Part shown: piece after piece, positions 43,540 through 53,293 of the stretch
Numbering within the stretch: position 1 is the first letter of the stretch
How the letters are laid out: every line of letters starts with the position of its first letter
Assembly: GCA_965276675.1 (NCBI GenBank)
Contig: OZ255624.1
Coordinates: 1,426,001 to 1,490,000 of the forward strand
Reading direction: 5' to 3'
Origin: G965276675 sp965276675
Lineage (GTDB): Bacteria > Acidobacteriota > Terriglobia > Terriglobales > Acidobacteriaceae
Length of the DNA stretch: 64,000 nucleotides
Program-made: the position numbers and the translations under genes
Notes under the pieces: model-generated
Told to the model about the DNA's origin: nothing
The model's database searches: none
What the model saw: only the letters and a program-made list of their open reading frames with translations

Positions 43540-46500
43540 ATGCTGACAATCTCCAAACCGCTTAATTCAGGCCAAGCGCAGACGTACCACGCCAAGGAGT
43601 TCACGTCCGCCGAGCAGAACTACTGGAAGCAGGGCGATTCCATCCGTGGAGAGTGGCAAGGCCAACTTGCCGAACACTATGGCCTTGCGGGAGCCATCGA
43701 CGCGAAGGACTTTGCGCGGCTCAGTGAGGGCCAAGACCCACGCTCCGGTGCCCAGCTCGTCCGCCACAGAACCGGACAGGAATACACCACCGCAGACGGA
43801 AACACCGTCAAGCCGGTCGAACACCGAGCCGGGTGGGACGCCACATTCTCCGCGCCGAAATCTGTTTCGCTGACTGCTCTTGTAGGAGGGGACGACCGAG
43901 TTCGCTTTGCTCACCGGGAGGCTGTGACCATTGCCTTGACCGAGTTGGAGCGATACACACAAGCTCGCATCGGCGGCAACCACGCAGCCGAAACCACGGG
44001 AAAGTTCGTCGCGGCGAAATTTGAGCACGACACCGCTCGCCCGGTAGACGGCTACGCCGCCCCGCAACTCCATACGCATGCCGTCATCTTCAACATGACC
44101 CAACGGGAGGATGGAGGCACCCGCGCGATTCAGCCACAGAGTTTCTTCGACTCTCAACAGTTTGCGACCGCCGTTTATCAATCGGAGTTGACCTATCGCC
44201 TCACGCGGCTCGGCTATGAAATCGAGCCGGGACGAAGCGGCGCGCCCGAGATCAGGGGTTACACCCAGGAGTACCTCGACGCTTCAAGTCCACGCAGCCA
44301 GCAAATACGGGAGGCGATGGAACGGAGTGGATTCAGCGGACCCGAGGCCGCACAGATCGCCGCTCACAACACACGCGACAAGAAAGAGATTCATTCCCCC
44401 GGCGAAGTTCTGGCCGCACATCAGCGGATTGCGGCCGAGTTCGGCAACCGGGCCGAGCGCGTCGTCGCAGACGCTCGCGCACGGGTTCAAGCAAGATCGG
44501 AGGAGTTGTCTACGAAGCCCGCGCACACCGCGCAAGAAGCCGTCACTTTCGCCAAGGAAAGGGGCTTCGAGCGGGAAGCCGTGACAGATGAGCGTGACAT
44601 CTTGCGCGATGCCTTGCGGCGTGGAATGGGTGAACTGACTCTACCCGACGTGAAGGCCAACTTCGAGCAACGGTCTACTTCCGGCGAGTTCCAAAACGTC
44701 ACCGGCCAGAAGCATGAAACCGGGCGACAGTTCACTACGCGGGAGACGATCGCGGCAGAATCAGCAACCATCGGCCACATGAAGCAAGGCCAGAATACGG
44801 TTGATCCAATCATGAGGATTGAAGACGCTCAAAAGCAGGCCGCGACTCGCGAGTTCTTAAATCCATCGCAGCAGGGTGCGATCCAAGATATTCTGACCAG
44901 CCGCGACCGCTTACAAGGCCTACAAGGACTTGCCGGCACGGGAAAGACTACTACCCTCGCTTCGATCCGTGAAGGCGCGGAGAAGAGCGGATACGCTGTC
45001 GAGGGCTTCGCTCCTACCAGCCGCGCCGCGCACCAACTCCGTGATGCGGGCATCTCTGCGGACACGTTGCAGGGCTTCTTGGCCCGTGGTGGTCAGCAAC
45101 AAATTGCCGGCGATCCCGACCGGCGACATCTCTACATGGTCGACGAATCAAGTCTCGCAAGCACTCGCCAGATGCAAGCATTCATCGAGAAGATTGGCCC
45201 GCAAGATCGCGTCCTGCTCATTGGGGACATTCGCCAACACCAGGGCGTAGACGCGGGTAAACCCTTCGAGCAGATGCAGCAGGCCGGGATGCGCACAGCC
45301 TTGCTCGCTACCATCGTCCGCCAAAAGGACCCAGAGCTGCTTCGCGCAGTGGAACACTTATCAAGAAACGAGACCGCTGCGGGAGTTGAACTCCTGCAGA
45401 AGCAGGGTCGCGTCTCGGAAATACCGGACGACTCCCGCCGAATCGCCGCGATTGCTCATGACTATGCCGCGCGACCAGAGAACACTCTGGTTGTCTCTCC
45501 GGACAACGCGAGTCGGCGTGACATCAATGAAGCCATCCGAACAGAGTTGCAGAACCTAGGCGTCGTATCGAAAGACAGCCGCCAGATGGACGTGCTTACA
45601 CAGCGATCCGATATGACCGGCGCAGACCGAGGCTGGGCTGCCAACTACCAGCCCGGAGATGTTCTCCACTACGCGCGAGGCAGCAAAGAGCATGAAATCG
45701 AGCGCGGTAGCTACACGACAGTCATAGCTATCGACGCCAAAGAGAATCGTGTAACGGTCGAGCGGCAGGACGGAACCGAAGTCGCTTACGATCCAAAGCG
45801 GCTCCAAGGCATTACCGCGTATCGAGAAATCGGCCGCGACTTCGCAGAGGGTGACCGCATCCAGTTCACCGCGACAAACCGCGATCTGGGCGTCTCCAAT
45901 CGCGACCTTGGAGCCATAGAACGAATTGACGGCGCACAAATTGCCGTTCGCATGGACGGTGAGAAGCAACGAACAGTGACCTTCGACGCCTCGCAGATGC
46001 GTCATTTCGACCACGGATACGCTGTCACTTCCCACGGCTCGCAAGGTCTTACATCCGAGCGCGTACTCATCAATATGGACACAACCGTTCACCCCGAACT
46101 TATCAATACCCGCTTCGCTTACGTCTCCGTCTCGCGGGCCTCCCTTGATGCGCACATTTACACGAATGACGCCGCTCGCCTCAGCGAACGCCTGAGCGCC
46201 GATGTAACTAAGACTTCCGCAGTCAACCTGGAGCAATCGCGCTCCCAACCCCAAACGCAGGAACCAGCCGAACGAAAGGAAACTGTCATGGCAAACAGCA
46301 GAGAACAGTCCCAAGAGGAGCAGCGCCACCAGTTCCAAGCCGAAGCGAACGTCTCTCAGCCAGAGAAGCAAACCGCCGAACAGATCGACCAGCGGCACTA
46401 TGCTCCCATCCAGACCGCTTTGCGCGACGAAGCGGTTGGTTATGACTGGAAACGCGAAACGGGCGACATCGAGAGCTATCAGCACAAAGACCATCATGGC

Positions 46501-46659
46501 TGGTTGCATATCGACCCCGCCGGGTCCTTTTTCGACCGTCAGGGCCTACCCATCGCCCGCGAGACGGCACTAGAGAACGCGGGCCATGTATCTCAATCAC
46601 TGGACAACGCTCAGTCGCGGCCCGTCAGCAACCCCAATGACCAAGGATTCAGCCTGTAA
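43540..46659 (+). CDS. MobF-family relaxase-helicase (TrwC/TraI-like)
   Basis: A 1039-residue bifunctional enzyme. The N-terminal TrwC relaxase has candidate nucleophile tyrosines in the first 35 residues and the metal-binding HUH-type motif QLHTHAVIFN (~175-184). The central RecD2-like helicase starts near 440 with FLNPSQQGAI and Walker A GLAGTGKTT (~464), then LYMVDESSLAS and a C-terminal YAVTSHGSQGLT. The tail beyond ~920 is Gln/Glu-rich and ends in a small conserved-looking domain (GDIESYQHKDHHGWLHID). It nicks and unwinds the element for transfer. No lesion is seen. Confidence 0.95.
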   Translation: MLTISKPLNSGQAQTYHAKEFTSAEQNYWKQGDSIRGEWQGQLAEHYGLAGAIDAKDFARLSEGQDPRSGAQLVRHRTGQEYTTADGNTVKPVEHRAGWDATFSAPKSVSLTALVGGDDRVRFAHREAVTIALTELERYTQARIGGNHAAETTGKFVAAKFEHDTARPVDGYAAPQLHTHAVIFNMTQREDGGTRAIQPQSFFDSQQFATAVYQSELTYRLTRLGYEIEPGRSGAPEIRGYTQEYLDASSPRSQQIREAMERSGFSGPEAAQIAAHNTRDKKEIHSPGEVLAAHQRIAAEFGNRAERVVADARARVQARSEELSTKPAHTAQEAVTFAKERGFEREAVTDERDILRDALRRGMGELTLPDVKANFEQRSTSGEFQNVTGQKHETGRQFTTRETIAAESATIGHMKQGQNTVDPIMRIEDAQKQAATREFLNPSQQGAIQDILTSRDRLQGLQGLAGTGKTTTLASIREGAEKSGYAVEGFAPTSRAAHQLRDAGISADTLQGFLARGGQQQIAGDPDRRHLYMVDESSLASTRQMQAFIEKIGPQDRVLLIGDIRQHQGVDAGKPFEQMQQAGMRTALLATIVRQKDPELLRAVEHLSRNETAAGVELLQKQGRVSEIPDDSRRIAAIAHDYAARPENTLVVSPDNASRRDINEAIRTELQNLGVVSKDSRQMDVLTQRSDMTGADRGWAANYQPGDVLHYARGSKEHEIERGSYTTVIAIDAKENRVTVERQDGTEVAYDPKRLQGITAYREIGRDFAEGDRIQFTATNRDLGVSNRDLGAIERIDGAQIAVRMDGEKQRTVTFDASQMRHFDHGYAVTSHGSQGLTSERVLINMDTTVHPELINTRFAYVSVSRASLDAHIYTNDAARLSERLSADVTKTSAVNLEQSRSQPQTQEPAERKETVMANSREQSQEEQRHQFQAEANVSQPEKQTAEQIDQRHYAPIQTALRDEAVGYDWKRETGDIESYQHKDHHGWLHIDPAGSFFDRQGLPIARETALENAGHVSQSLDNAQSRPVSNPNDQGFSL

Positions 46660-46731
46660 TGTCTAAAGTTGTGGGCTTACCGCGAGAGCATGTCCAACGC
46701 TAAGCATCACTTCATCTTTCGAGGCCCCGCC

Positions 46732-47751
46732 ATGACCAAGTCCAAGAATCTCCGCGTTGCTCCAGTTGAAGACCCCGGCTTCGCGGATATCGTTCGCCTC
46801 ATAGAATCATCGCGCCACCAAGCCCTGCAGGCGGTGAACACAACACTGATAGATCTCTACTGGAAGGTTGGCGAGACGATCAGTCGCCGCCTCGCCAATG
46901 CCGAGTGGGGCGATGGAACTGTCAACCAGTTGTCCCTTTATCTCGCCAAGACCCAGCCAGGCGTCCGCGGATTCAGTCGTCCAAACCTATTCCGAATGAG
47001 GCAGTTTTACGAGGCTTACCAGCTCGATCCAATAGTCTCACCACTGGTGAGACTATTGCCTTGGTCGCATCACCTCATCATCCTGGGACAGAGCAAACGA
47101 CAAGAGGAACGCGAGTTCTACATTCGACTTGCTGTAAAGGAGGGATGGAGCAAGCGTGAGCTGGAGCGGCAATTCACCAGCGCGCTGTTCGAGCGAACTC
47201 TGCTTAATCCACCGAAAGTCTCGCCAGTGGTGAGACAAACCCATCCGGAAGCCATCAGCGTTTTCAAAGATGCCTACAACATCGAGTTTCTTGGGCTCGC
47301 CACGGTTCACGCAGAGGCAGACCTTCATCTCGGCCTAATCAATAAACTCAAGGAATTTCTACTTGAGTTGGGACGCGATTTCTGTTTCGTCGGCTCGGAA
47401 TACGTGCTACAGGTGGGCGGTCGAGACTTCGCTCTCGACCTACTCTTCTTTCATCGGGGCCTCAACTGCCTTGTAGCTATCGAACTGAAGGTGGGACAAT
47501 TCGAACCCGAGCATCTGGGCAAACTCAACTTTTACCTTGAGGCCCTTGATCGGAACGTACGCAAGACGCACGAAAACCCAGCTATCGGCGTGTTGCTTTG
47601 TGCGAGCAAGAATGATGAGGTCGTCGAATTCGCATTGAACCGAAGCCTCTCACCAGCCCTCATTGCGGAGTACCACACGCAGATGCCTGACAAGAAACTT
47701 TTGCAAGCGAAGCTCCACGAGTTCTACAGCCAAAACGATAGAGAAGGGTAG
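46732..47751 (+). CDS. YhcG/DUF1016-family PDDEXK nuclease
   Basis: A 339-residue protein from ATG 46732, with GAGG 8 bases upstream. The N-terminal half is the DUF1016 domain (YWKVGETISRRL, YLAKTQPGVRGFSRPNLFRM, LPWSHHLIIL). The C-terminal half is a PDDEXK nuclease with the catalytic Asp in FALDLLFFHRG and the ELK of CLVAIELKVGQF. Such proteins are common in mobile elements and near restriction systems. The biological role is not settled; nucleic-acid cleavage or repair is likely. It is the first cargo gene after the transfer module. Confidence 0.9.
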   Translation: MTKSKNLRVAPVEDPGFADIVRLIESSRHQALQAVNTTLIDLYWKVGETISRRLANAEWGDGTVNQLSLYLAKTQPGVRGFSRPNLFRMRQFYEAYQLDPIVSPLVRLLPWSHHLIILGQSKRQEEREFYIRLAVKEGWSKRELERQFTSALFERTLLNPPKVSPVVRQTHPEAISVFKDAYNIEFLGLATVHAEADLHLGLINKLKEFLLELGRDFCFVGSEYVLQVGGRDFALDLLFFHRGLNCLVAIELKVGQFEPEHLGKLNFYLEALDRNVRKTHENPAIGVLLCASKNDEVVEFALNRSLSPALIAEYHTQMPDKKLLQAKLHEFYSQNDREG

Positions 47752-47783
47752 TCATCCTCGTCCGACTACGAGACCTTCCCCTG

Positions 47784-48533
47784 TTACGCTGCCTCCAAGA
47801 GCTTCTTCAAATTGCGTGCGATGCTCAGTTTGGTATTTTCTGCGCTAACACGTCGGAGATCTGCGATCAATTCAACGGTGTGGCTCACGTCAGAGGGCTG
47901 CACAATCCGCTCGTTAAGACGCGTAAATGGCCCATCTGTTTCGGTCAACAGACGTTCATCGGGGATACAGGAAAGTAGTTGCTGTCCTCTTTCATTTCTG
48001 AGCATCTCAGCGTTGACCGAAAAATAGCACCCCATTTCGCTAGCTCTCTGCACCTCGGATTTTGATCCGCTAAACCAATGCAGGATCACTCGACCGTGGG
48101 CGAGTGAGAAATTGCGTTCGATCAAATCCAGCACCGTCTTGGCGGAGCGGACACTGTGTACTGTCAGTATTTTGTTGCCTGCACTCTCGCATCGCTGTAG
48201 GACGTGCTCAAACACTTCCTTCTGAAGATCCAAGGAACGATAGTAGCGCGGACCGGCATCGATCCCAACTTCTCCTACATATCGCGTCTCCGATAAATAT
48301 TGGTCCCATAGCGAAATCTCATCTGCTCGTTCCTGCACTAGCTGAGGATGAAGTCCAAGTGCGGCCCGGACATAGCGAGTCGACTCCGTGACTTCTCGAT
48401 TTCGCGGCCATGCCTTCGGCGTCGTAGTGACAGTAAGCGTGAACACTTGGGATTTCTCGGCTTCGCGCACGGCGGAGATGAAGTCTTCATAGAGGTCCAG
48501 ATGACAGTGCAGATCAACGTAATTTGAGGACAT
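47784..48533 (-). CDS. qatD: QatD: TatD-like hydrolase of a Qat anti-phage system
   Basis: A 249-residue TatD-type amidohydrolase. Metal ligands are visible in DLHCHLD (residues 7-13), GEVGID (~87), the HSVRSA region, LHWFSGS (~154) and TETDGPF (~198). TatD enzymes are metal-dependent DNases. In the Qat defence system this gene is fourth after the KAP ATPase, QatB and a QueC-like protein, exactly as here. It is 6 bp downstream of qatC. It is convergent with the YhcG gene. Confidence 0.92.
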   Translation of the reverse strand: MSSNYVDLHCHLDLYEDFISAVREAEKSQVFTLTVTTTPKAWPRNREVTESTRYVRAALGLHPQLVQERADEISLWDQYLSETRYVGEVGIDAGPRYYRSLDLQKEVFEHVLQRCESAGNKILTVHSVRSAKTVLDLIERNFSLAHGRVILHWFSGSKSEVQRASEMGCYFSVNAEMLRNERGQQLLSCIPDERLLTETDGPFTRLNERIVQPSDVSHTVELIADLRRVSAENTKLSIARNLKKLLEAA

Positions 48534-48539
48534 GGATGT

Positions 48540-49910
48540 TTACGATGGAGAAGTTGTAACGTTTTTGAGCAAGTTCCCGACCTCGTTCATGCCACGGAGA
48601 TAGACCTCCGCCAATGCAGTTTGGCGTGATGAGCTCTCGTCGGTCAGTGGGCCGGACTTATGAATGAGAATCGAGGCAAGGTGGGGCTTGTCAGCTAACC
48701 TCGCTATAGCGAATTGGAACGATCGAACTTGAACACCCTCGGCCCCCGATGTCTTCAGGGGCGAAGCCTGGAGGTTGGCCAACGTGTACGTCGTTGGATC
48801 GGCACCTTGTATTCCGCCCTTTATGGCGGCTCGTCGGATCAAACACGGCAAGCAGAATCCGCAGTGTTCCGTACCATGCCCCTTCCAACGCGCTTTGGTT
48901 GGCGAGGCGCAAGAGAGACTCTCCGGTAGAACCTTCTTGAGGAAAGTGGGATTTGCGCACGCGGCGACCATTTCACCTTTTGTCCGATCCCAGTACGGGT
49001 TTTCAATCGCGACAGGTATTTCAAGTTCACGCAGGAGATCGTTCCAGCGCGCGATGTAGAAGGGATGGGTTGTGCGCGTACTTAGAGAACCTAATCTCAA
49101 CTGGTCCAGCGGAACGTTCAGCGCGATAAGCCCGTTCTCGGGCACGTTTAGCTTGCAGGGCCTTCCAACTCCGCTTGCTGCCAGAGCTCCCGTTGCGAAG
49201 AAGAGAAAAGACCGTCCGCGCGTTGAGTCCTCGGCCGGAACATCCGGTACAAGTTCCTTGGGGAAACTCATCCACACCCGAAGACGTTTGAACGGTCTAT
49301 TAGGGTACTGCTGTTCAAGGCGACGGAAGAGCACCTCCTGCGCTGCGCTCACTGCACCTTCGCCCGCGTGGCTCACGAACAACGGGTTGGTGTTTTTCTC
49401 CAAAGCGTCAATAGCACCGATCAAGCTATCAAGACCACCTGAGAAAAGTGACACCTCGTCGAATGCTGGTTGTGGACCGATTAGAGGCTTGGCCGCTACG
49501 AAACGCTCGAAGCCCTTCGGGCGCGGACGGAAGCCCACAATCCATCGGTCACCGGTTAGGAAATTGAGCATACGTTGCAAGATGCTTGAAACGGCATTCC
49601 AGCGAACGGGCTCACTAACGGGTACAACCAAGCGGAGTTCGCGGGTCCAGTTGTCTTGCGATTCCGTATCGCGTGAAATCCGTGTATCGGCAGCATAGAC
49701 ATGAGCAGCGAGAATAAGTAAATCGACGCCCATTTCTGACGGGTAGACCCCCATCGCTGACAGCTCATCTAAAGCTGTGCCGATGCCGTAGTCAAGGCGC
49801 TTCGTCGCCTGAACAAATTCCACGGCAGTCGAAACCTCGCCTTCGCCCGATGGGATAGCCACGGTATCTTTGAGGCCAAATCTTCCGTAAATGAGGTGAC
49901 GGCAAATCAT
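48540..49910 (-). CDS. qatC: QatC: QueC-like enzyme of a Qat anti-phage system
   Basis: A 456-residue protein. The PP-loop SGGLDSLIGA (~156) binds ATP in QueC-type enzymes, which make the 7-cyano-7-deazaguanine base. A zinc site GTEHCGFCLPC follows near 345. QatC is much longer than QueC (~230 residues), with an extra N-terminal domain, as is usual for Qat. In the known system it probably modifies QatB. Its start overlaps the qatB stop by 4 bp. Confidence 0.92.
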   Translation of the reverse strand: MICRHLIYGRFGLKDTVAIPSGEGEVSTAVEFVQATKRLDYGIGTALDELSAMGVYPSEMGVDLLILAAHVYAADTRISRDTESQDNWTRELRLVVPVSEPVRWNAVSSILQRMLNFLTGDRWIVGFRPRPKGFERFVAAKPLIGPQPAFDEVSLFSGGLDSLIGAIDALEKNTNPLFVSHAGEGAVSAAQEVLFRRLEQQYPNRPFKRLRVWMSFPKELVPDVPAEDSTRGRSFLFFATGALAASGVGRPCKLNVPENGLIALNVPLDQLRLGSLSTRTTHPFYIARWNDLLRELEIPVAIENPYWDRTKGEMVAACANPTFLKKVLPESLSCASPTKARWKGHGTEHCGFCLPCLIRRAAIKGGIQGADPTTYTLANLQASPLKTSGAEGVQVRSFQFAIARLADKPHLASILIHKSGPLTDESSSRQTALAEVYLRGMNEVGNLLKNVTTSPS

Positions 49911-50824
49911 TTATCAATCTCCGCTTCCGCCATGCTCTGAAGGATAGAGTAGCTTTGCTCGTAGATCGTATCGATAGTACGTGTCACCTGGTCTTGCGTG
50001 ATCGTCGCTATCTGGTTCGCTGCGAAGGCATCCGATACGGCGCGTCCGACGAACTCGAAGAGCTGCGCTTGAATCTCCGCGGCTTCCTTTGCGTCTTGCG
50101 GCATTGAAATGGCGTGGGCCCCAATGTCATTGCATATGCGAGCTTCGATGGCGTGGGTAACGTTCAATTCCAAGATGGTTTGGACCTGATCTGGCGTGAG
50201 AGCGTCGAAGTCGGCGATTCCATTCTCTGCCAGATCAATGATGGTTTCGACAAAAGCTTCTCTCGCGATGCTATCGTCGATCGCTCCGCCATCAGGGCAG
50301 ATGACCTCCATAATTCCGAGGAATATCTCTTCGATCGGACGACCAGCGAGACTTTCGAGGCCAAGGGAACGTAGCACGGCTGGAGCGTTGCCGGAGATCG
50401 CCGAACTTAGAACACTCGCCAGTCGTGCTGTCGAATTACGAGCAACAGCCATCCTCCGAGCGGCATTGCGGCTGCCTCCAGAAGAATTCGACACGTAGTG
50501 AGAAAGTGCTCGTCCAAGACTCCGGCGGTCACTTCCTCCTGACGACAGGAAGCGCGTGAAGTTATTTCGTGCGGCGGTGTACCGACGGGGATCGCCTGCC
50601 GCTGGCACCGGCGGTAGAGATGGAGAAGTTGGTCCACCAACTCCACCAACCGACGGTAGAACTCCAGGCACGGGCGGCGGCGTTCCATCTGCGCCAACTG
50701 GCGGCTGCGCTGGTGGAGCAGGTGGCGCCGGTTGCGGGCCTCCTGGTCCCGGCCCGTCGTCCAACCAAGATGGGATTAGGGGCTTTCCACCTCCCGCACC
50801 GCCATAGGAATTCGAAGTGCCCAC
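49907..50824 (-). CDS. qatB: QatB of a Qat anti-phage system
   Basis: A 305-residue protein from GTG 50824, overlapping the qatA stop (TAGTG). The first ~75 residues are Gly/Pro-rich and disordered (PGGPQPAPPAPPAQPP). The rest is helical with ARNNFTRFLSSG, ALSHYVSNSSGG and a long C-terminal bundle. The N-terminal MGTSNSYGG motif is typical for QatB, whose N-terminus is the reported target of QatC chemistry. Recognition rests on this motif plus gene order. Confidence 0.85.
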   Translation of the reverse strand: MGTSNSYGGAGGGKPLIPSWLDDGPGPGGPQPAPPAPPAQPPVGADGTPPPVPGVLPSVGGVGGPTSPSLPPVPAAGDPRRYTAARNNFTRFLSSGGSDRRSLGRALSHYVSNSSGGSRNAARRMAVARNSTARLASVLSSAISGNAPAVLRSLGLESLAGRPIEEIFLGIMEVICPDGGAIDDSIAREAFVETIIDLAENGIADFDALTPDQVQTILELNVTHAIEARICNDIGAHAISMPQDAKEAAEIQAQLFEFVGRAVSDAFAANQIATITQDQVTRTIDTIYEQSYSILQSMAEAEIDK

Positions 50825-52816
50825 TATCGACCTCCCGGGGTGCGTGTGCGAAGCGTACTAGCAGCGACCGTCTTCAAGACAGTTCCCCCAGTGGTGCTCC
50901 AGACCTCCAAAAGCTGCTCGAAGCGTTTGCTGCTCGCGGAGTCTTTTAGCGATGTAGCCCAACCGCTGCATACCCAAGGTCCAAGTTGGGCGGCTGGCAA
51001 CGCTTCAAGGAAATCAAGCAGGTTCGGTTGGAGGGCAGGTTGGGCACGCACGAGAACAGCCAGTCCCTCCACACCGTTGGGAGCCTTGTCGAAAGAGCCC
51101 GATGCGACAATTCGTGCCCGAAGCATTTCGAAGACTTGCGCGGCCTCTGGAGGTGCAAGCGAACGCAGCCCCGTTTCTTCAGCTTGCACGGCCATTTTCC
51201 CAGCTAACAGGCGATCGACGATTGCAGCAACCTGACCGAAGGCAGTTGCCGCCCCAAAATAGTCCTTCCTATCTTTCGTGACGAATAGGTAGGGCCGAAG
51301 ATCAATACCCGCGAGGGAGGGCTCAAGACGCGCCCATTCGAGGGTATTCGGAGAGGCAATCCATCCCGCAAGCATCGCGCTAGGTTCGGCTTCTGGGGCG
51401 ATACTGTCGCTTTTTGCGACGGCCTTCTTTGCCGTCTGCTTCTTAGCATCTACCTCTTGTTTCACAGGTTGAGGAGAGGCAGAGTCCACTCCCTTCTCCT
51501 TCGCCTCCGCTTCGAGAGCAGCGAGTTCCAGACATACACCGTCGGTCGCGGAGGCTGCCGCGACTGCAATCTGATCGAAGACGCGACTATTGAACCTCTC
51601 CGCTAACATCAACTTCGCCAACACCGGCAGATTGACATCATTTCCGAAACCACGAGCCTCAGCGGACGCGCGTCTCAGCAACAGAGTGTTGAGAAAGCGC
51701 TTGATCTGTCGCGGATTGCCGCGCGTTCCACTCGCCAAGAGCGGGCCGAGCTGATCGGAGATCATCAGTGCATTGTGGGCACTCTTTTCTTTGTCACCGA
51801 GAGCGGTCTTTGTGGAGGCAGCATCAAGCACGCCTCCGAGCCACGGGCGGGTTAGCAAGCCTCGTGCGACCTTGATCAACTCGCTAAATGCAGGATCATT
51901 CTCGCCGAGCTCGGCACCGACGAGTAGGAGAGTCACGTAAATACGGGTTTCTGATTGTCCAAGCGCGGGGATGCGAAATGGTACTTGGATGAGCTTTTCA
52001 AGGTAGTTACGTGCGTAAGTTTGCGGACCCGTGCTGTCTGGGAGATCTGGAAAATGCTTACGAACGGAGTATTCGATCATCGCCTCGTCTGCGGCGACGA
52101 CGAATGCGGTACGCGCAGTGAAGACAAACAATCGGATCGCTTCGAGGGTCTCAATCGCGGTTTCGGGAAGGCAACGATCAAGATCATCGACCAACACAAC
52201 GAGCTGGTCGATCTTCGCTTCTTCGAGGAGCTTATCGAAGGCTTTGCGGAACTCTGCGATTTCCGCCGGGATGTTGCTGGTCTTGTCCCTGTCCTTCAGC
52301 AGTTCCTTCGCATCCCCTAAAACTTCACCAATCTTCTCCTTGGTGAGGTTAGCGGGATTGGCCACTATGCCTTCAAGGCTCGCCATCATCCCCATCATCC
52401 CCATCTGATGATGGCCCGTATAAAACCCGGCTGCTGCGGCGATCAATCCACCACCTCGCTTCGCCAATTTCAGAAGGTCAATCCGATGAAACACATCCTT
52501 TACGGATGCCGTGGTCTTTGTCAGCAGGGGCCGCTTCGCGAGTAGCTCGGTGACGATCCCTTCGATCAGCGCAATCTTTGCATCTTCGAAGCCCTGAAAG
52601 CGCCACCCATTGAACTTGAGGCAGAGTACCTTATCATCACCGCTCAACGAAGCCTCGACCATCTCCAGCACGCTAGATTTGCCGGCTCCCCAGTCGCCAT
52701 GCACGCCGAATCGTGATGGGGTGCTCGGACCGTTTTCTTAGCAGCTCGACGATGGTCTTTGCTATGGGCTCGTTGTTTAGAAGATCGACTTTAGTTTCGT
52801 TGTCAGAAAGGATCAT
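50824..52816 (-). pseudogene. qatA: QatA: KAP-family P-loop ATPase, frameshifted after its first 36 codons
   Basis: The natural start is ATG 52816 (MILSDNETKVDLLNNEPIAK and so on). After HPITI one extra base (G at 52708 on the plus strand) shifts the frame. Removing it gives ITIGVHGDWGAGKSS, the KAP Walker A. A GTG at 52704 opens the remaining 626 residues, which keep Walker A, Walker B LVVLVDDLDRC (~residue 170) and RQIKRFLNTLLLRR. The long C-terminal part is unbroken. So either translation restarts at 52704, the system is dead, or the base is an error. QatA is the ATPase of the four-gene system. Confidence 0.85.
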
Positions 52817-53047
52817 ACGGGCGTGCTCAGATTTGGAATGATCGGCTGCTAAGAGCTTACTGGAAATTGCCTAGTTTCAGTCATTTATCCCGGCCGGCTC
52901 GGACCTCCAACCGAATCGGTATGGACAACGCTGTTCTCATAGGAAAGCCTCCAATTAACGACCAGTCGTCAATGCACTCATTGAGGGCAGCTTGAGCTCA
53001 GAAGGCGGCTTATCGCGAGTGGGATCAACCGTCGTCCCGCGTCGAGC

Positions 53048-53293
53048 TCACTTTGGCACGTCATCATCTGTCGGTACGTACCAGGCCACGTCCCGCATCT
53101 GAAAGAGTTCGGGCGAACGGCTGGTCAGATGAGCCAGAACGACTTTCGCAATGCGAACGCTATGTTCCACCTCTCGATCCCAGTCAACGTTCGAGAGACA
53201 GTCGCTGTGCGTTGGGCTCCATCGAGCGGTTCGAATCGCAAGCACAAGGCTAGAGGCAATTACCAACGCTGGTCCAAGTTTCTGATAGTCCAC
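53048..53293 (-). CDS. small conserved protein, function unknown
   Basis: An 81-residue protein with one hydrophobic N-terminal helix (GPALVIASSLVLAIRTAR) and a polar remainder (DREVEHSVRIAKVVLAHLTS, ending DVAWYVPTDDDVPK). The pattern resembles small membrane-anchored proteins common near conjugative genes in acidobacteria. The start is read as GTG 53293, with GGGAG immediately upstream. It overlaps the open frame of the SRAP remnant on the other strand, so the two cannot both be ancestral here. The true 5' end may have been lost at the junction near 53290. Confidence 0.6.
   Translation of the reverse strand: MDYQKLGPALVIASSLVLAIRTARWSPTHSDCLSNVDWDREVEHSVRIAKVVLAHLTSRSPELFQMRDVAWYVPTDDDVPK

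Noticed and set aside
45556..46509. A 317-codon open frame antisense to the relaxase.
   Set aside because: It lies wholly within the well-supported MobF gene, has no ribosome site or family character, and its composition mirrors GC-rich codon bias of the sense gene.
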